A stretch of DNA of 64,000 nt. Origin: Tomocerus qinae. Lineage: Eukaryota > Arthropoda > Collembola > Entomobryomorpha > Tomoceridae. Of the stretch, positions 1-12,918 are shown piece after piece. The stretch lies in contig CM034547.1 in the NCBI GenBank assembly GCA_020055645.1, forward strand, positions 12,184,513 through 12,248,512. Direction: 5' to 3'. Position 1 is the first letter of the stretch. Each line of letters starts with the position of its first letter. The notes beneath the pieces are model-generated. The model searched no databases and was not told the DNA's origin. It was given only the letters and a program-made list of their open reading frames with translations. A program made the translations under genes and the position numbers.

Positions 1-3000
1 TTGCTTTCAGTCTGGTTGGACTATCGGCGAAAAGTAAAGTCAACCTCTCTGAGAACATGAATAGGGTGTACACTTCATTAAGGCTCCACGTTACCTCCTT
101 TAGTATTTACCACACCAGAATGTGTTTACATGTATTAACCATGCATCCAATTGGAAACGAAACCGCATGTTGATATGTACTTATACATGATGTATTGTTT
201 TACTTCAAGGCGCTTCCCAACTCTCAAGTTAAGAGAAGATCATGCAGAGTCTGCGTTTTTCTTTTCGTATAAACTATAAAAGAGTTTTGTACCTTTTCCT
301 TGTCATTTCTGTTGGAAATAAGACGAAGCCTACACAAGGGAGAGATAACATCTACTATCTACCCACTGCAATGGTGTAAGAATATTATCTATATAGCTAC
401 TATACGCTCATGCAATTATGCGCTTTTAGATAATAAAATCAGTTTAGATTGAAATAAAACATCTATAGAGAAAGACCTATACTGTGGACAAGTCTAGATA
501 AATTAACTAACGAACAGAGTGGTATAATGCAAATAAATACCTATATAAAAGTAAGGAGGAGCAGGATGTCCTGTCTGCCAGTTTAAGTTGAATTAGAAAA
601 CTGCGTGTGAATTTTTAGCAAATATAACGAGCAGTAGGAGCCCTTTAAGTAATTCACATTCACACATTTTCATTCAGTGCATTGGTTGTTCATGTGTTTC
701 TAGACACAATTCTCTACTTTTTCACAATTCCATGAATCACGATATCATATACCTGCTATAATTTAACTCAGAGTTGAATAACTGATTTACCCAATACACA
801 CAATAGTCGGCATTGCATGTATTAGTAGCTTAGTTATATCAGCCAACCATCCAAACTGTTGTGATGAGGCTGAAAAAGCGTGAGACAAAAGTTTCATCCC
901 GGGCAATGTCAGTTTTACTTTAAATAATTCAAAAATTCTCGTGGATTAAATTAAATGCTTAGCTACTCTACTCAGCTACTACTTTTACGTTTTAAATTCA
1001 TTCGAAAACTGCAGGCTACAGATACACTTTATATACTAAATTGACATTATCATGCACCAAAAACCTACACTGCTCCTTATGTACTATTATAAGTGACTTA
1101 AAGCACAGTATGAGAATGACAGTAGTCCAATGACTGATTATCATTGCGAATTCACTGTGAATTTTTCGGCACGTTTGTATGATTGTAATGGATTAAGTAC
1201 AGATAAGTATTATACAATCTACGTAAAAACGCATTAGTATTCAAAGAAAAGGCATTAGAAGTCAGGACAGTTCTTTCATAGCTCCAATTGGTAATTATGC
1301 GAGAGTCATAATCGAATCAAGTCTTTTGATTAGACAAAAAGTCAGACCGTTTCTCTCACGCAGGCAAGTGTCCCATTAATAAACTCTATCTCCCGTTTTC
1401 AAGTGTACTATACTTACTATTATCTAGATTTTGGGAATTAAAGTAAGCATATGTATTTGAATGTACGTGATAATTGTTGGACATGTGAATATAGGGCTTT
1501 CAGCTAAATACTATTAGATATTGTAAGCACTGGCAGTCAAGAACCTTATTTCATCTCATCCTCTCTTATGAATTCTGTCGTGTTGTGCCATTCAAAACGA
1601 CTCTCCTGTCTTCTGTCATCCTGCTGTCATGTCACTCCTTTGCATTGCATACCAAATTACTGGAACAATATCGCCGTACCTGTACAAATGAGAATTTACT
1701 TGAATTTACAACCATTTTATATCAAACCACTCACTCCTCTATGCATATCTTTCAAAGTACAGCTACTAATTTAACAGAAAAGCTTACTACGGTGAATATC
1801 TATAATTTGTGAGATAAATATCTATAATTCAGACTTTGTAGAAGCGTTACAGATTGAATCACACAGCTGACAATTACTGTTATGATTTTTGGATGCAGTT
1901 TTTACATAATTATAAACGTTTCGCTGTAATTCATGAATATTTTATAACAGTGTGCTTATAGTTTGATATCTGCCTAATTAAACAAAGAAGCATTTGACTA
2001 TACTCTAGTTATTAACGATAATGTGGAGTGACAACGCATTTTCTATCTCAACTCTCCTTCTTGATTGACATCTCATGTATAGGTAGATTATTTCTAATTC
2101 CAAACGAATAATGTATCAAATGTTAATCTACATTAAACTTTGTCACCAAAAACATTCAGCAAGATTCACTTTTTTAGTGTTTTTATTTTTGATGTTTACA
2201 TAGTATAATATTGGACGGAATTTTCTAAAACATTTGAAATATTGTCGACTATATTGTATTTTATGTGGCATGTCAATTCGATCTTTCAAAGTCGAAACAA
2301 TTATGCCTATTAGAAAAGGACATATAGCTTGAGAGTAAACTTGAACTAATTTATGAATTGAAGAGTGGAGTACAGAGAAGTAGGGAGGTTCATAAATGAA
2401 AAAATTGGATGGGAGCCACAGAGTTCTGATCAAAGTTGACAGTCGCTTTGTGTGCAGATTATTATGACAGCTCAACAAGTTCTTGTTAATAAACCTTACA
2501 CATTTTAAGTAGCTAGAATTTTACTACAAAACGAATAATTCTCATTGTAAAGTACCTAATGCGTGTAGAATATTTGTCTCTTCTTGTTTTCAGTTACACA
2601 ATTCAATGGAAGAGTACCAGTATTGTGCAAAGACTTGATATATTTGTTCAAATAAATATTTTACATGTGTGAACCATTGTGTTTGTATAATAGTATGAAC
2701 TTATAGCTATTAGGATATCTGTTCATAATCTAAGGTACGCATGCATTACCTACAGAACTGAATAAATAGGTAGTAGTAAGCTATTTGCCATAATAGCATG
2801 AAAATACCTGTGCAGAAATGAAAGATAACAACTCTCGGCTAGCGTACAGATGAAACTTGTTTAATTAATTAGTAAAACAAGTATAGAAGTCGTATAATGG
2901 ACTGGTTCGCCTATATTTTATTAGGTAATAGTTTAATGAGAATGAGGAATGGATTACATTCAATACAAGTAGGCAATGCAGCTGCCTTGTTTAGTGTTAT

Positions 3001-4143
3001 GAGCTGCAAGTTGAATTGCATCAAGACAAGTGCATGTCCTGTATTACATCAAGAATAATATGTAAATTGGAATGCGATATATAACTATGGGTTCTTACAA
3101 TCTTTCAAGATATAAAAGACACCAGCAATTCTCAGCGAATATCTAACACGTACACAGTTCAGGTGATTGCGATACACAATATACAAATTGCAAAACGATC
3201 ATATACTTGTTATACCTATACTATAAATACATTTATAGAATTGAAATAAATACTATCACTATTCGTTTTAAATTTCAGACTAGTTTTCTGTATTTACAGA
3301 AAACCAAGTCAGTGTAATGGAGATAGTAGTTATTCCAAATACAGAAAAAATGTTTGCTCACTGGAAGTAATTGCATTGCCTTACACTTAAACACAGCCCG
3401 CCGACATGAACAGGTCTATTAAGATACACCAAAACCGGATTTATATGATAAAATCAAGGGGATTATTTCTGCAGACTTCTCATGAATGAAAAGCGTTTTT
3501 ATTATACGTAAATATGTAAAACAATGGGTTTAATGAATATCATTTGTATGGACACGTATAGATTCATCATATCCACCAAAGGGTCAAGAACATCAAAGAC
3601 GTCAAGGTAGTTTATTTATAAGTTTAAGAATTTTCTAGTGCATAAGTTATCTGAAACACACAACTTGCCATATTCTAAGTGTCTCCTTTGTCTAAATATT
3701 ACCCAGGTGTACCAGAGCTGAATCTAAATACATACTCCGTTATAATATTATATGCTCTTCTATAACTTGATGATTCTTCAGTGTATTTTATCTAAAATTT
3801 CCATACAAATAAAAATCAGCACTAGTAATTTTACTAGTAATAAAATTTTTATTTTTTAGCCGAAAAACTATCTTTGATTTTTAGTTCCTTAAAATCTTGT
3901 AGATTCAATATAGCTCTAATTATCATGTCTACGTTCATAATGTCCAAAACTACCCCAATGAGACTGAGACAAATCATCCAGCTAAAAGTGTTAAGTGGAA
4001 GTGTGGCTAGCAATATTGGTTTAATCGTTTTGGTTCTTATGGGCACCCTATGACATCTGGCCAGTAAACGTTAGAAGTAGACTTTTGAGTGTTCAGGAGA
4101 AAGTTGGTAAGTTGGCAGCACTATACGATAATGTTTATTACAT
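1..4143. other. AT-rich region without a supported gene
   Basis: No open frame here looks like a conserved protein. The longest frames (for example 2143-2478 minus and 1568-1812 plus) have the composition of random AT-rich DNA and no neighbouring splice signals that would make an exon chain. A small perfect palindrome, TTACTAGTAA, lies near 3832-3841. The first bases read like a splice acceptor (TTGCTTTCAG at 1-10), so the end of an upstream gene is possible but not shown. Confidence 0.5.
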
Positions 4144-4349
4144 TTCCTGACTCTCTCTTCTAAACCAGGACATGAGAAAAGGAAGGCCAAGTGTTCAGCA
4201 GGTTTTGTTTCTGTCGTTTCACTGTATGTTGCAATAGCAGGACGAATTGGTTGTGCAAGACTTTTGCAACAAGATTTGATCTAATCTGGACTGGATCCGC
4301 TGTCTTTTTTCTATTCCTATTTTGGAGAAGTTTTAAAAGAGAAGCAAAG
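4144..4349 (+). other. Possible 5' non-coding exon of the C/EBP-gamma gene
   Basis: This stretch is less AT-rich than its surroundings and ends in a strong splice donor (AAG|GTAAGT, intron base 1 at 4350). A plausible acceptor follows at 4821-4824 (a pyrimidine-rich run ending ACAG), about 220 bases before the bZIP start codon. A leader exon joined to an exon starting near 4825 is therefore reasonable. The frame open here has no family likeness, so I do not call it coding. The transcription start is unknown. This is inference from splice-site shape only. Confidence 0.22.
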
Positions 4350-5043
4350 GTAAGTTCTATAATATTTTCTGTGTCATTATTACGGTCTATAAGATGTAGA
4401 AGTAGAGTACTTCGATATTGTTGTAGTACATAACTTTAATACATTTAAAATACCTGTATTGTTGCATAAAGTGAGCTAGTAGTACAAGTACAGACAGAGA
4501 GAAGAATCTGCAACATAGTATGTAACTATAACGGTAAATTGTTGTGATACTTTTAAAAGATGGGTTTGAAGTATTGTTCTGGTTAGACATTGTTAACGTC
4601 CTATGTTCAATTTAGTTAAGCTTTATTGCTAATAGAACATCAATACACCTTTCCATTTACAATTTATTCCATTTGGAATTTATTTCTCATCTCATGTATC
4701 GAATTTCCGACATAAATAAGTGTTAAATAGTTCTGAAAGTGCTTGTAAATATTTCTTAGATATCTTATCAAATCGTACTATAAATTAGGTCATAATATAA
4801 TTTTATCAAATCTATTTTACACAGCGGTCTTAGGAATTTCATTTACAACATTCCTGTAATCGGACGGTGATTCTTTGAGAATCCTAGCATATTTTATATC
4901 GGTAAGATACTTTTTAAAACGTTTCAAATACGTTAATGTATCAAAATGCATTTAAGTGAGACTGGCGTTTTTAAATGAAAATCCTAACTCTTAAATATTG
5001 AACGTTTGAAGGTTTTAACATTTCATTCAAAATTCCGGACTCA

Positions 5044-5588
5044 ATGGGTTCCAAAAAGAAGTCAAATAATGCTGACAAGAATTCGGAGGAGTACAGAGAA
5101 AAACGAATGAAAAATAACAACGCGGTTAAGCGAAGTCGAGACAAAACCAAACAGAAGGCTCAGGAAGCATCGGATCGGGTACAAAAGCTGCAGGTCGAAA
5201 ATGAACATCTGCGTTCCACTGTTGATATCATGACACAGGAGCTGAAATATCTTAAAGAAATGCTCATCAGCCAAGCAGGTAAGATTTTTGGCCGTATATT
5301 TTCTTTAGAATTACCAGGTGGGAGTATTATATGATTGTAATAAATTTCTCTTTTCGTTCAGGCACTTCTGAGTATTTAAGTGCTGGAACAGAAGCAGATC
5401 TGGAAGCTTTATTGCGTGAAGATGCACCTACAGATTTGGATAAAATCACCACTGTTTTAACTGAGATGAGGCGAATTCAAAGCATTCATCAGCGAGATGA
5501 CCATCCTGGAATGGCACATGTTGGGCAGGATTACCAACCGAATGGAAATATGTACGACGGCGGCCATGGTCACATTATGCATTATTAA
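5044..5588 (+). CDS. CEBPG: C/EBP-gamma-like bZIP transcription factor, complete (2 coding exons)
   Basis: The coding parts are 5044-5278 and 5362-5588, joined across an 83-bp GT...AG intron (GTAAG donor, TTCGTTCAG acceptor) that splits the codon for Gly79. The protein has 153 residues, close to the roughly 150 of vertebrate C/EBP-gamma. Residues 16-40 form the DNA-contact region, with the bZIP signature NNNAVKRSRDK at 24-34. A leucine zipper follows with heptad positions Leu49, Leu56, Met63 and Leu70, and Asn53 at a typical a position. There is no long activation domain at the N-terminus (only a short Lys/Asn-rich lead MGSKKKSNN), which is what separates the gamma type from other C/EBPs. In the family, such short members act in the nucleus mainly as heterodimer partners of other bZIPs, for example of ATF4 type. 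The acidic linker 80-105 and the Gly/His/Tyr-rich tail (NMYDGGHGHIMHY) are less conserved. The ATG at 5044 has G at +4 and directly precedes the basic region. Family assignment is firm; orthology to gamma rather than another short C/EBP is likely (Drosophila counterpart Irbp18). Confidence 0.93.
5279..5361 (+). other. Intron 1 of the C/EBP-gamma-like gene (83 bp)
   Basis: A minimal phase-1 intron: donor GTAAGATTTT, acceptor preceded by TTTCTCTTTTCGTTCAG. It is AT-rich and has a TGA in frame, so reading through it would add about 20 codons and then stop just after the zipper. The removal is supported by the good frame on both sides (ISQA|GTSEYL). Confidence 0.85.
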
Positions 5589-7259
5589 CAAGAATCTTAT
5601 TGGCAACGAAAATTTTATTCCATGTTGTAATTGTAACAATGTAATTCTACTCCGTCGATTAAGTGGTTATGGTTTACGTTTTTTTGTTTTATTCGTTTTA
5701 CATACATAAAATTGATTTTTGTATCTCACGAATATTTTTAAAAGTTATCTACCAAATAGGCTTAATGAAGCCAACCTTTGTAAACGTAATCTTCAGTTGA
5801 ATATTTTAACATACAAATAATTACACTTTAGAATACAAAACTGGAAAAGGATTTGTACACTGCATCATCGATAATATGATATAAAAGGTGCAATTATTTT
5901 TGTAATGCCCGGTTTAAATGATGTGGTCAGTCCTAATCCAGGCATAATAGAGCTGTCGTGTCTTCAGTAGATAATAGAAACTATTCTACTTACTCACTAT
6001 TAGTTAATTAGCTGTAGAAAAATACGTCATAATATATACATTTTAATTAAATACCTTAACTCGCATTTCTCTATCGTAAATCAATGTCTATGTCTGATGT
6101 AAATTTCAATTGTTTCGTAATAGTAGGTTTTAACTAGTGCAAATCCTAGTAGTTTATGTTACCTATATAATTACACTGCACTTACACCTACCCTGAAATC
6201 GGCGAATAAATATAATCATGCTAAAGGCGACATGAATCTATTTGTTCTTTAAATATATATAAAGCAACTATTAACTAAATAGTTGTTACTTTATTTTAAC
6301 ATGTAACATCATGACACGAAATCATCTTAATAAATCCGCAATTATTCGCGTTAGTAAGCTTATTTAGGACTATTAAGTAGTAATTGCACTTAGAAGCTTT
6401 AAATATTTAGCTGTAGGTTCTTTATAATAATACTAACTGCGTAACAGTTGGTTTTATGGATTTGATGTACAAAATACATATGTGTACTTTAAAAACGTAA
6501 CTTTTATTCTTTGATATGACCCAAATTGAAAATGTTTAACTCGGACTGTCAGAGCTATTGTTTGGATAAATATTGAAGTGATTGTTAAATTGCAGATAAT
6601 CAAATGAACTATGGCTGAAATAAGCATTCTGACAAAAATTGTAGAAATTTTAGAAAGTGCTCATGCAAAACCCAATAAATAATTGTTAATGTGTAATGTC
6701 AATTCATTTATCGATTGCTTCAGCCAATTTTAGTGTAGATGTGACAAAATTGTTGTTTTGAAAACATTTACATTCAATGGAATACAATAAACAATTTCTC
6801 CCATTTAATTTTAACATAACGTAATACATAGTACCTATTAATTAAACTTGGTACGCCTACTAATTATCAACATTTAACATTGGATTACTAAATTATCTGA
6901 CATCTCCATCGTCGCATTTCTCTGGTATGATTTAATGTGGAAAAATATAATATTTATGAAAAAATTCTTTTTATGCCGACTTTTATGTTTATAAATACAT
7001 TGTAACATTAATTGAGAATATAGTGTAACTGTATCATCATAATGTAAAATCAGTAGAGCTAAGACGAAAGTCATCTATGGTGGTATGGATACATGTGTAC
7101 AAGCGGGTGAATTCCAAATCGCAACTTTCTCCAGCATGCTTTCTCTTGTGTCCATTTTCTCCAGCATTGTGAAAATGTGATAAAATAAAATATTTTAGTA
7201 GTGCGAGGAGTAATGTTTGGTAAAGCTGGAAGAAATGTACTAAGGAGAGTGACACTTGT
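5589..7259. other. 3' flank of the bZIP gene, AT-rich
   Basis: It contains the likely 3' untranslated region and then plain AT-rich DNA. A short hairpin (CAACTATT at 6265-6272 pairing with AATAGTTG at 6278-6285) sits just after the first AATAAA. No coding exon is seen; open frames near 6874-7295 minus look random. TTTCTCCAGCAT occurs twice about 30 bp apart near 7126 and 7157. Confidence 0.45.
6205..6210 (+). terminator. Candidate polyadenylation signal of the C/EBP-gamma-like gene
   Basis: A canonical AATAAA lies about 620 bases after the stop codon, followed by T-rich sequence. A CATAAA variant near 5706 is closer, and further AATAAA hexamers occur at 6329 and 6674. In AT-rich DNA this hexamer is frequent by chance, so the choice is weak. 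Confidence 0.25.
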
Positions 7260-7950
7260 CATCGAACGAGCGTGGAGCCACACCCATCCATACATTTGTA
7301 TCTGTCAAGGTCGTGTATATGTGAGGTCAGCCTAGGTCAAGTTGTAATAATAGACAGACGAAAGGAAGGAGAGACGGAGGAAGAAGAAATATGCCAGAGT
7401 AGAGCGGATTGAGAGTCGAACGAGACTCGTCGAGCGACTTGTGTGGATAGCAGGCACAGGAGACAAGAGGAGACAGGTAAAAACTGTGGCAGATGTGATA
7501 GCCATAGTGTAGTAGTAGTAGTAGTAAGTATAGTAGTGTAACAGAATTGGTAATACGGGAGTATTCGCAGGAAAAAAATTAGGGCACCCGGTAGTTTGGG
7601 ACAAGAAACTGTACCCCGCCCCCTGTGCTACAGAGGAGGCAGCAAGCATACGACTGACTCAAATTCGCGTAAAGTTAGTCAAAGGCAAAGTGTCTGTGCC
7701 ATTTGTTGGGCAGGCGCCATAGAGCCGCCAGTGCAGATTCGCAATCGTATTCGCGATTTTGCTTTTAGGGCTAACAAATCCACTAGCCCACCTTTACTTG
7801 ACTATTTCATTACTCCTCTTCTCGTATGGTACTGTACTTGTACTTATTCTGCTCGAGTACGATACGGACTGTAAAAGTGTGTGTACGTACACAATAAGTC
7901 TGTCTACCTCTACTCTACGTATATCTACAAGACAAGTTAAGTGACACAAT
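7260..7950. other. Less AT-rich block with a TAG microsatellite, no recognised gene
   Basis: This block stands out from the AT-rich flanks: purine-rich around 7330-7500, then a C- and CpG-containing part at 7580-7760. A (TAG)n run of about six units lies near 7509-7526. Frames are open on both strands (7332-7649 minus, 7596-7874 plus) but neither starts at an ATG with family likeness, and neither product is recognisable. A regulatory block or an untranslated exon would fit; nothing in the sequence decides. Confidence 0.35.
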
Positions 7951-10860
7951 TGACTTACTTACATTACATATAAAATTAGTGAACTCCTTCTGTAATTATT
8001 TATACACTTATTCTTACGTTATATCATAATTCCTAACTACATTCTACTACTATAGTCAAATCTAGTGCAAAAAGTAAGTCATTCTTTTCTTTTCAACCAA
8101 ATTACGTTGACACCTAAACACACACCTTACCAAATCATAATTACAGACTCTTCGTCAATTTTTAGGAATTTCGTTTTAAACTATAGATGTGTATATTACA
8201 GACCAACATGTTTTCTATTTGATGTAAATCTGTTTCTTGGATAATCATTTCCATCCTTTTTCGGTTCAAAGTTTAACGTGAATATTGTTATCGTGTGTAC
8301 TGCACTGTGGATATTTTATATTCAAAACTTCTGTAGAATATTTTGCGAGGGAGGTACCACACAGCGGTAAAAAGATATGTTGAAGTTTTACAATATGTAT
8401 TACCATTACGATCACCTTCAATCCTTTTCGCTTACTGTGCTATATTAAATTCATTTTTACTACTACATTTTTTAAATACAATTATGAAACTAATTCATTA
8501 ATGTATAGTACACATTGGCCTAAAATCCCAATGCACATTTGAAATTATAATCTACATTTGCACATCCATTTATTTCAAAACAAATGTAAACTACACGTAA
8601 GTATGTTCATCATTTCATTAAACTTTGTTATTCAAAAATAATATTTGTGAACTATTAAAAACAAATCAATCTGATAAATAACTGTTTTAAATAAATCTAT
8701 GTAATAACATTTAAACATTTATTCCCAATACTTTTGTGAAGCAACTTTCAACATTTCTTAATACACAATAACATTAACTCTTTCAATATGAACACATTTT
8801 GAATGTCGAATTACAAGAAATCGTATTACTACCATAGATGACATTTTAACTGGTTCTATTTTTGGTTATTAAAATTTGTGATTTAATATGGTAATACTAT
8901 TTTTTAAAAGGTAATCATCTAATTAGGAAAACCCAGTTAGATTTAGATAATAACTATTTAATTAAATCTTCTCCAGTCTGATTTATGTTAAGACTTTGGT
9001 TATCATTTTATTGCAAATACAGCAGGCTTTAATTTTCTAAACAATTTTTACTGATGGTGAAGTAATATTGTGTCCTTAATTTTTCTGAACAATAAAATAT
9101 CCTGAATTATCTGAATTCGGGGAAACATTTAATTCATCTAGTTCACATACAGATCAGCAAATTAGTAGCTTGCAAGCTGTTGTCTAGCTTTCAGTAAACA
9201 GTAATGTGTGTCACTCCACTGCAACGGTAATGTGGGTGTGTCGATTTAGAAATGTTTGACTGGGAATGACGCTTGTTAATGAACTGTTCGAGATTTCAGT
9301 GATCATTACTTGCAGTTGAAATGTGAGTAAACGGAGACTCAACTCCCAAAAGCTCTTAATGGAAGCAATTAAATAAACTTTAATTGGTACTTATACTTCG
9401 GTTTTTACCTAGGTATTTCAATAATGGCAGATCTCATTAAATAAATATCTGGAAATATCTATAATCATAATCAGTGATTTACATTCAAGCTGTTTCAATT
9501 TAACTACTAATACTAAACCATTTAAATCAGGTATATAGGTATCCTCCATTATTTGGACCACTACCAAAAATCTTCAATGATTTGATCAGTCATATTCGTT
9601 AGACAAAGAGATGTGAAGTAAAGTATTAAGCTTAAGGCTAATATTATTATTTTCAATTTATTTTATTTTGACATCACATTGAGATCCCTTATGGTAAAGA
9701 AAGGCACATTATTTTTTAGCATTATTATATTTCAAATAGGATAACTTACTCCCGGTGCATTTAAAAGTGAGACTCCTCGGAACTACTGATTCGTCAGCAG
9801 CATGAATTTTAATAGTAAAGTTTTAAGAATAAGCAAATTTGGAGTCTCCGTTATTATGCGTTGACTATACATACCTATAACTATCAGATTGTATTTAATC
9901 TCAAGTATGAAATTGTAAGCTATAGAATAGTTTCATCACTGTAGTGTAGAATGTAGTAGTATGAAAGGATGCGAATTAAATTGAATACGAAGTAAGATAT
10001 CACTGTACTCAATCGCAAAATTAATCATGCAACTAATACAAATTATAAACTGTTATGTCGATGCATAGACTTCTGATTCTGATTGGTCGAAAAAGGACTT
10101 TGAGACAGGATGGCAAAACTATTGAACTTTAAGTATTATCTTTGGAGTAATTAAACATGCACACACTGTTCTTGTTTCTAAGTGCATTATTCTATGGTCA
10201 ATTAAATTGCCCTTTCTAGTTCAGATTAGAGCAGCAATAGAAGCACCTATGGTACAGATACTAAAATTTGACGTTTCCTTAAAGCATTAAATATTGAATT
10301 AAGTAGGTATTAAAGTAAATTACAGTTAGACATGTGACATGTCCATCTACGCCGTCCAGGTACCATTGCAAGTTATGATTTCCCTGTTATTTTGTAAAAG
10401 TAGCAATTGACTGTCATGCGTTTGTGTCACTTACTGAGCTGAGTTAGACATTGATTATAAAGGATCTAGGTAGCGTCACGATAGTAGTTTCAATTTAGCA
10501 CATTCTATCAAGAGTGGAAATTGTATACGGTGTAATTGAAAAGTAGTTTGTTTTTCATTATTGAAAGAGATAAACAAAAGAGAGCAAATGACATAATTGA
10601 TATATTCTTTTCTGTGGGTAGAATTGGGAAAGGAAGAAAGACGAGGCGGAATTGGAAGGCTTTAAGGAAAGAAGAGGAGCAAGCTACTACTGTACGGTAG
10701 ATACCTATGAGTAATTAATTAATTTGAAAGTGGAACAAATAGTTTTCTGGAACAAGGAACAGTCATTCCGCTCGACAAGATAAAATAGTTTGGGTAGTAA
10801 AGTGGCCTGGCTGGTCATATAGTAGTAGAAAGTAATTGTAGGGAAGTGTAAGTTGAGTTG
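7951..10860. other. AT-rich intergenic DNA
   Basis: About 2.9 kb with no open frame of note, no tRNA-like promoter boxes and no clear repeat structure that I could see. The composition returns to the AT-rich background of the window. Confidence 0.45.
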
Positions 10861-12654
10861 ACTTGAGAGTGAGTGAATTACTCTTGTTTAAAACAAGTCG
10901 TCAGTGACATCGAAAATAGAAAGCAAATCAAAGTACATAAAGCAAAGTAAAGCAACGAGTGTGTTCAGTCAGTTCACATCAGATCACATACACACAACAG
11001 CCAGAGAGAGAGATACACTGCAAAAAGTGCAGAGAAAGGAAGAGGTAGCCAACGGAAAAGCAAACCAATACAATTTTCTTTCAGTGTTCAAAGCGAAGTT
11101 CACGATTTCGGGTTTTGTGAGGAACTGTAATACTAAGTACGATAGGATTGAGCGTTTCAGTTCAGCATCCGAAACCAATCTGCCGCTCCTGTTCTGCTCC
11201 CTTCTCAAGAAGAACCAAACGAAACCAAGTAAACTAGTAAGAATAAATCGAAATTTCATTGATTTCCTCTCGTCTCCAGTCCCATTTGACGATTTCGTTC
11301 CATTGTTCCACTTTTTACCGCACCCCCGTACTACTACTAACTACTACTTCACAAGATACGGTAGCAGAAGAGAGTTTCCTAGTCTGCCAAGAAAACCAAG
11401 TGTAACCAGCGTCTCTTTTCAATGTTGATCTGCTCTGGTTTTACGATTTTCTCTTGAGTCTTGGCCTTTTCTGCAACCGTACATCTAGCAGAGTATATAG
11501 TGAAGAACTGATCTGACTTGACTTGAATCGTGCTTATTTTCCAGTCACTCACTGTTGACTTGACTTGAAATCAGAGTCCTGTCCAGTTAATTCCAGCTCT
11601 CCAGCGACTCGATTATTTATTCAATCGAATCGAAGCAAAGCAACTCACTGGAACGACTACTCTCTTCCAGCAGTGCGCTAGCAACTACCAAGCTAACAAT
11701 AAGCCAAGCTAAACCAAACTATTCTCTATCCTTTTCTCGTTTTCTCTGTCTGTCTGACCTAAACTGCACTAAACTGATCTAACTACATAAACCAAACGAA
11801 ATAAAGCAACTCAGTGTGGTTTGCCTTCCTCTGATTGATTGCCATTTTCTATCGTGCCATATCGCCAATTGTCGGCAAAACGCATTTTATTGAACCTCAA
11901 CAGGACTTGCGAATTCAACTCAAATACTAATTTACCGATTAATATCTAAAGACTATTGCACAGCTGAATCCTACATTCTAGTATCTTGCAGACATCATGC
12001 TACATAAAAACATCTAATCTCTTTGTCTGCACATTATTAAATACTATACAGATTAGCAGTAGTAGAAGGTACCTTGGAAAATTGCAATCTCTCTCACTCG
12101 TTACTCACATCACACACATTAAATCAGCTAGATTACAATAATTACGATTTTACACCTTTACTTTACCTTAGCTCCTTTGTACGTAATATGATGCCGCAAT
12201 CTTTGTCAAATGTGCAACGTGTGCAGTTACAACTTCCTCGAGGAAATTCTCATCAAAATGGCTTATCTTACTATTCGTTCGGATCTGTTCGTGCTGCTAT
12301 CGCAATTGCCTCATCGTCCTGTAGTGGGCCCAGTGACAAGTGTTAGTAATCACGAAATATAAAGAAGCTCCTTGTAAAAAGTTGGCTGCTAAGCGAAAAA
12401 GATTCTGTGAGTGCTTCTTCGTGCAGCTACTCATCATCATTTTCCTGTGCTACTCGTGGCAGTTTTTCCTTCTTCTCTTCCGCTACGAAGAGTCTTACAA
12501 CCCGCAGCTATCCACACCTTCACTCTGAAAATTTCTAACCCCTGGAAATCAATTTCAACAATTAAAATACCTACCTCCTCCACTTTTCAAATCAAACAAT
12601 TTGAATACACCCTCCATTATTACTGAAGATTTAGATCCTTGTTTCCCTTTTCAG
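10861..12654 (+). promoter_or_regulatory. Probable upstream promoter / 5' leader block of the G-alpha-s gene
   Basis: Nearly 1.8 kb directly before the G-alpha-s start differs from the background: it is C- and A-rich on the plus strand and dense in short TTGACTTGA-type words. TGACTTGACTTGAA occurs at 11514-11527 and again at 11556-11569, exactly 42 bp apart. A 15-bp palindrome (CTTGTTT-A-AAACAAG, 10883-10897) is followed at 10901 by TCAGT, the core of the arthropod initiator element. A 174-codon frame (10904-11428) is open but begins with GTG and has no recognisable domain, so I read it as chance in a low-stop composition. The block may be transcribed as 5' untranslated sequence. Position and composition support this; the start site is not determined. 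Confidence 0.3.
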
Positions 12655-12918
12655 TAACTTACGTAACCTTATACCTGACGTGCACTGAGTTAAAAGAAGT
12701 AATTGAAAAATCCAAGGGCGCTAAAATCTTCTATTGCTCCCGTAATAAAGTGACAGGATTTTGCTTCTACCATTTTTCCCAACTATAAAATTACTGCAAA
12801 AACTGAAAACAATAACAGTGAGATAAAAGTGGAAAAGTGCTAAAAGATCAGTGAACGTTAAATTAAGGGTGAGTGTGTAGGAGCTGTAGTAGCGGCTCCT
12901 GTCTTGAGCCCGAATGTC
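12655..12918 (+). promoter_or_regulatory. Immediate 5' untranslated region of G-alpha-s, possible acceptor or TATA start
   Basis: Two readings are possible. A good acceptor (CCTTGTTTCCCTTTTCAG ending at 12654) could join an upstream leader exon to this one. Alternatively TATAAAA at 12784-12790 could place transcription start near 12815, leaving a leader of about 100 bases. No ATG occurs between 12815 and the upstream ATG at 12914. The main ATG at 12919 has G at -3 and G at +4, a good context, while the ATG at 12914 has C at -3 and T at +4, a poor one. Confidence 0.35.

Noticed and set aside
1-180. Possible last exon of an upstream gene after TTGCTTTCAG
   Set aside because: One frame stops after eight codons and another runs about 56 codons, but neither product is recognisable and only one border lies in the window.
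7596-7874. 92-codon open frame near 7.6 kb
   Set aside because: No ATG start, no family likeness, and an opposing frame is open too.
10904-11428. 174-codon open frame upstream of G-alpha-s
   Set aside because: It starts at GTG, has low-complexity composition and no domain; the low stop frequency follows from the C-rich sequence of the probable leader.
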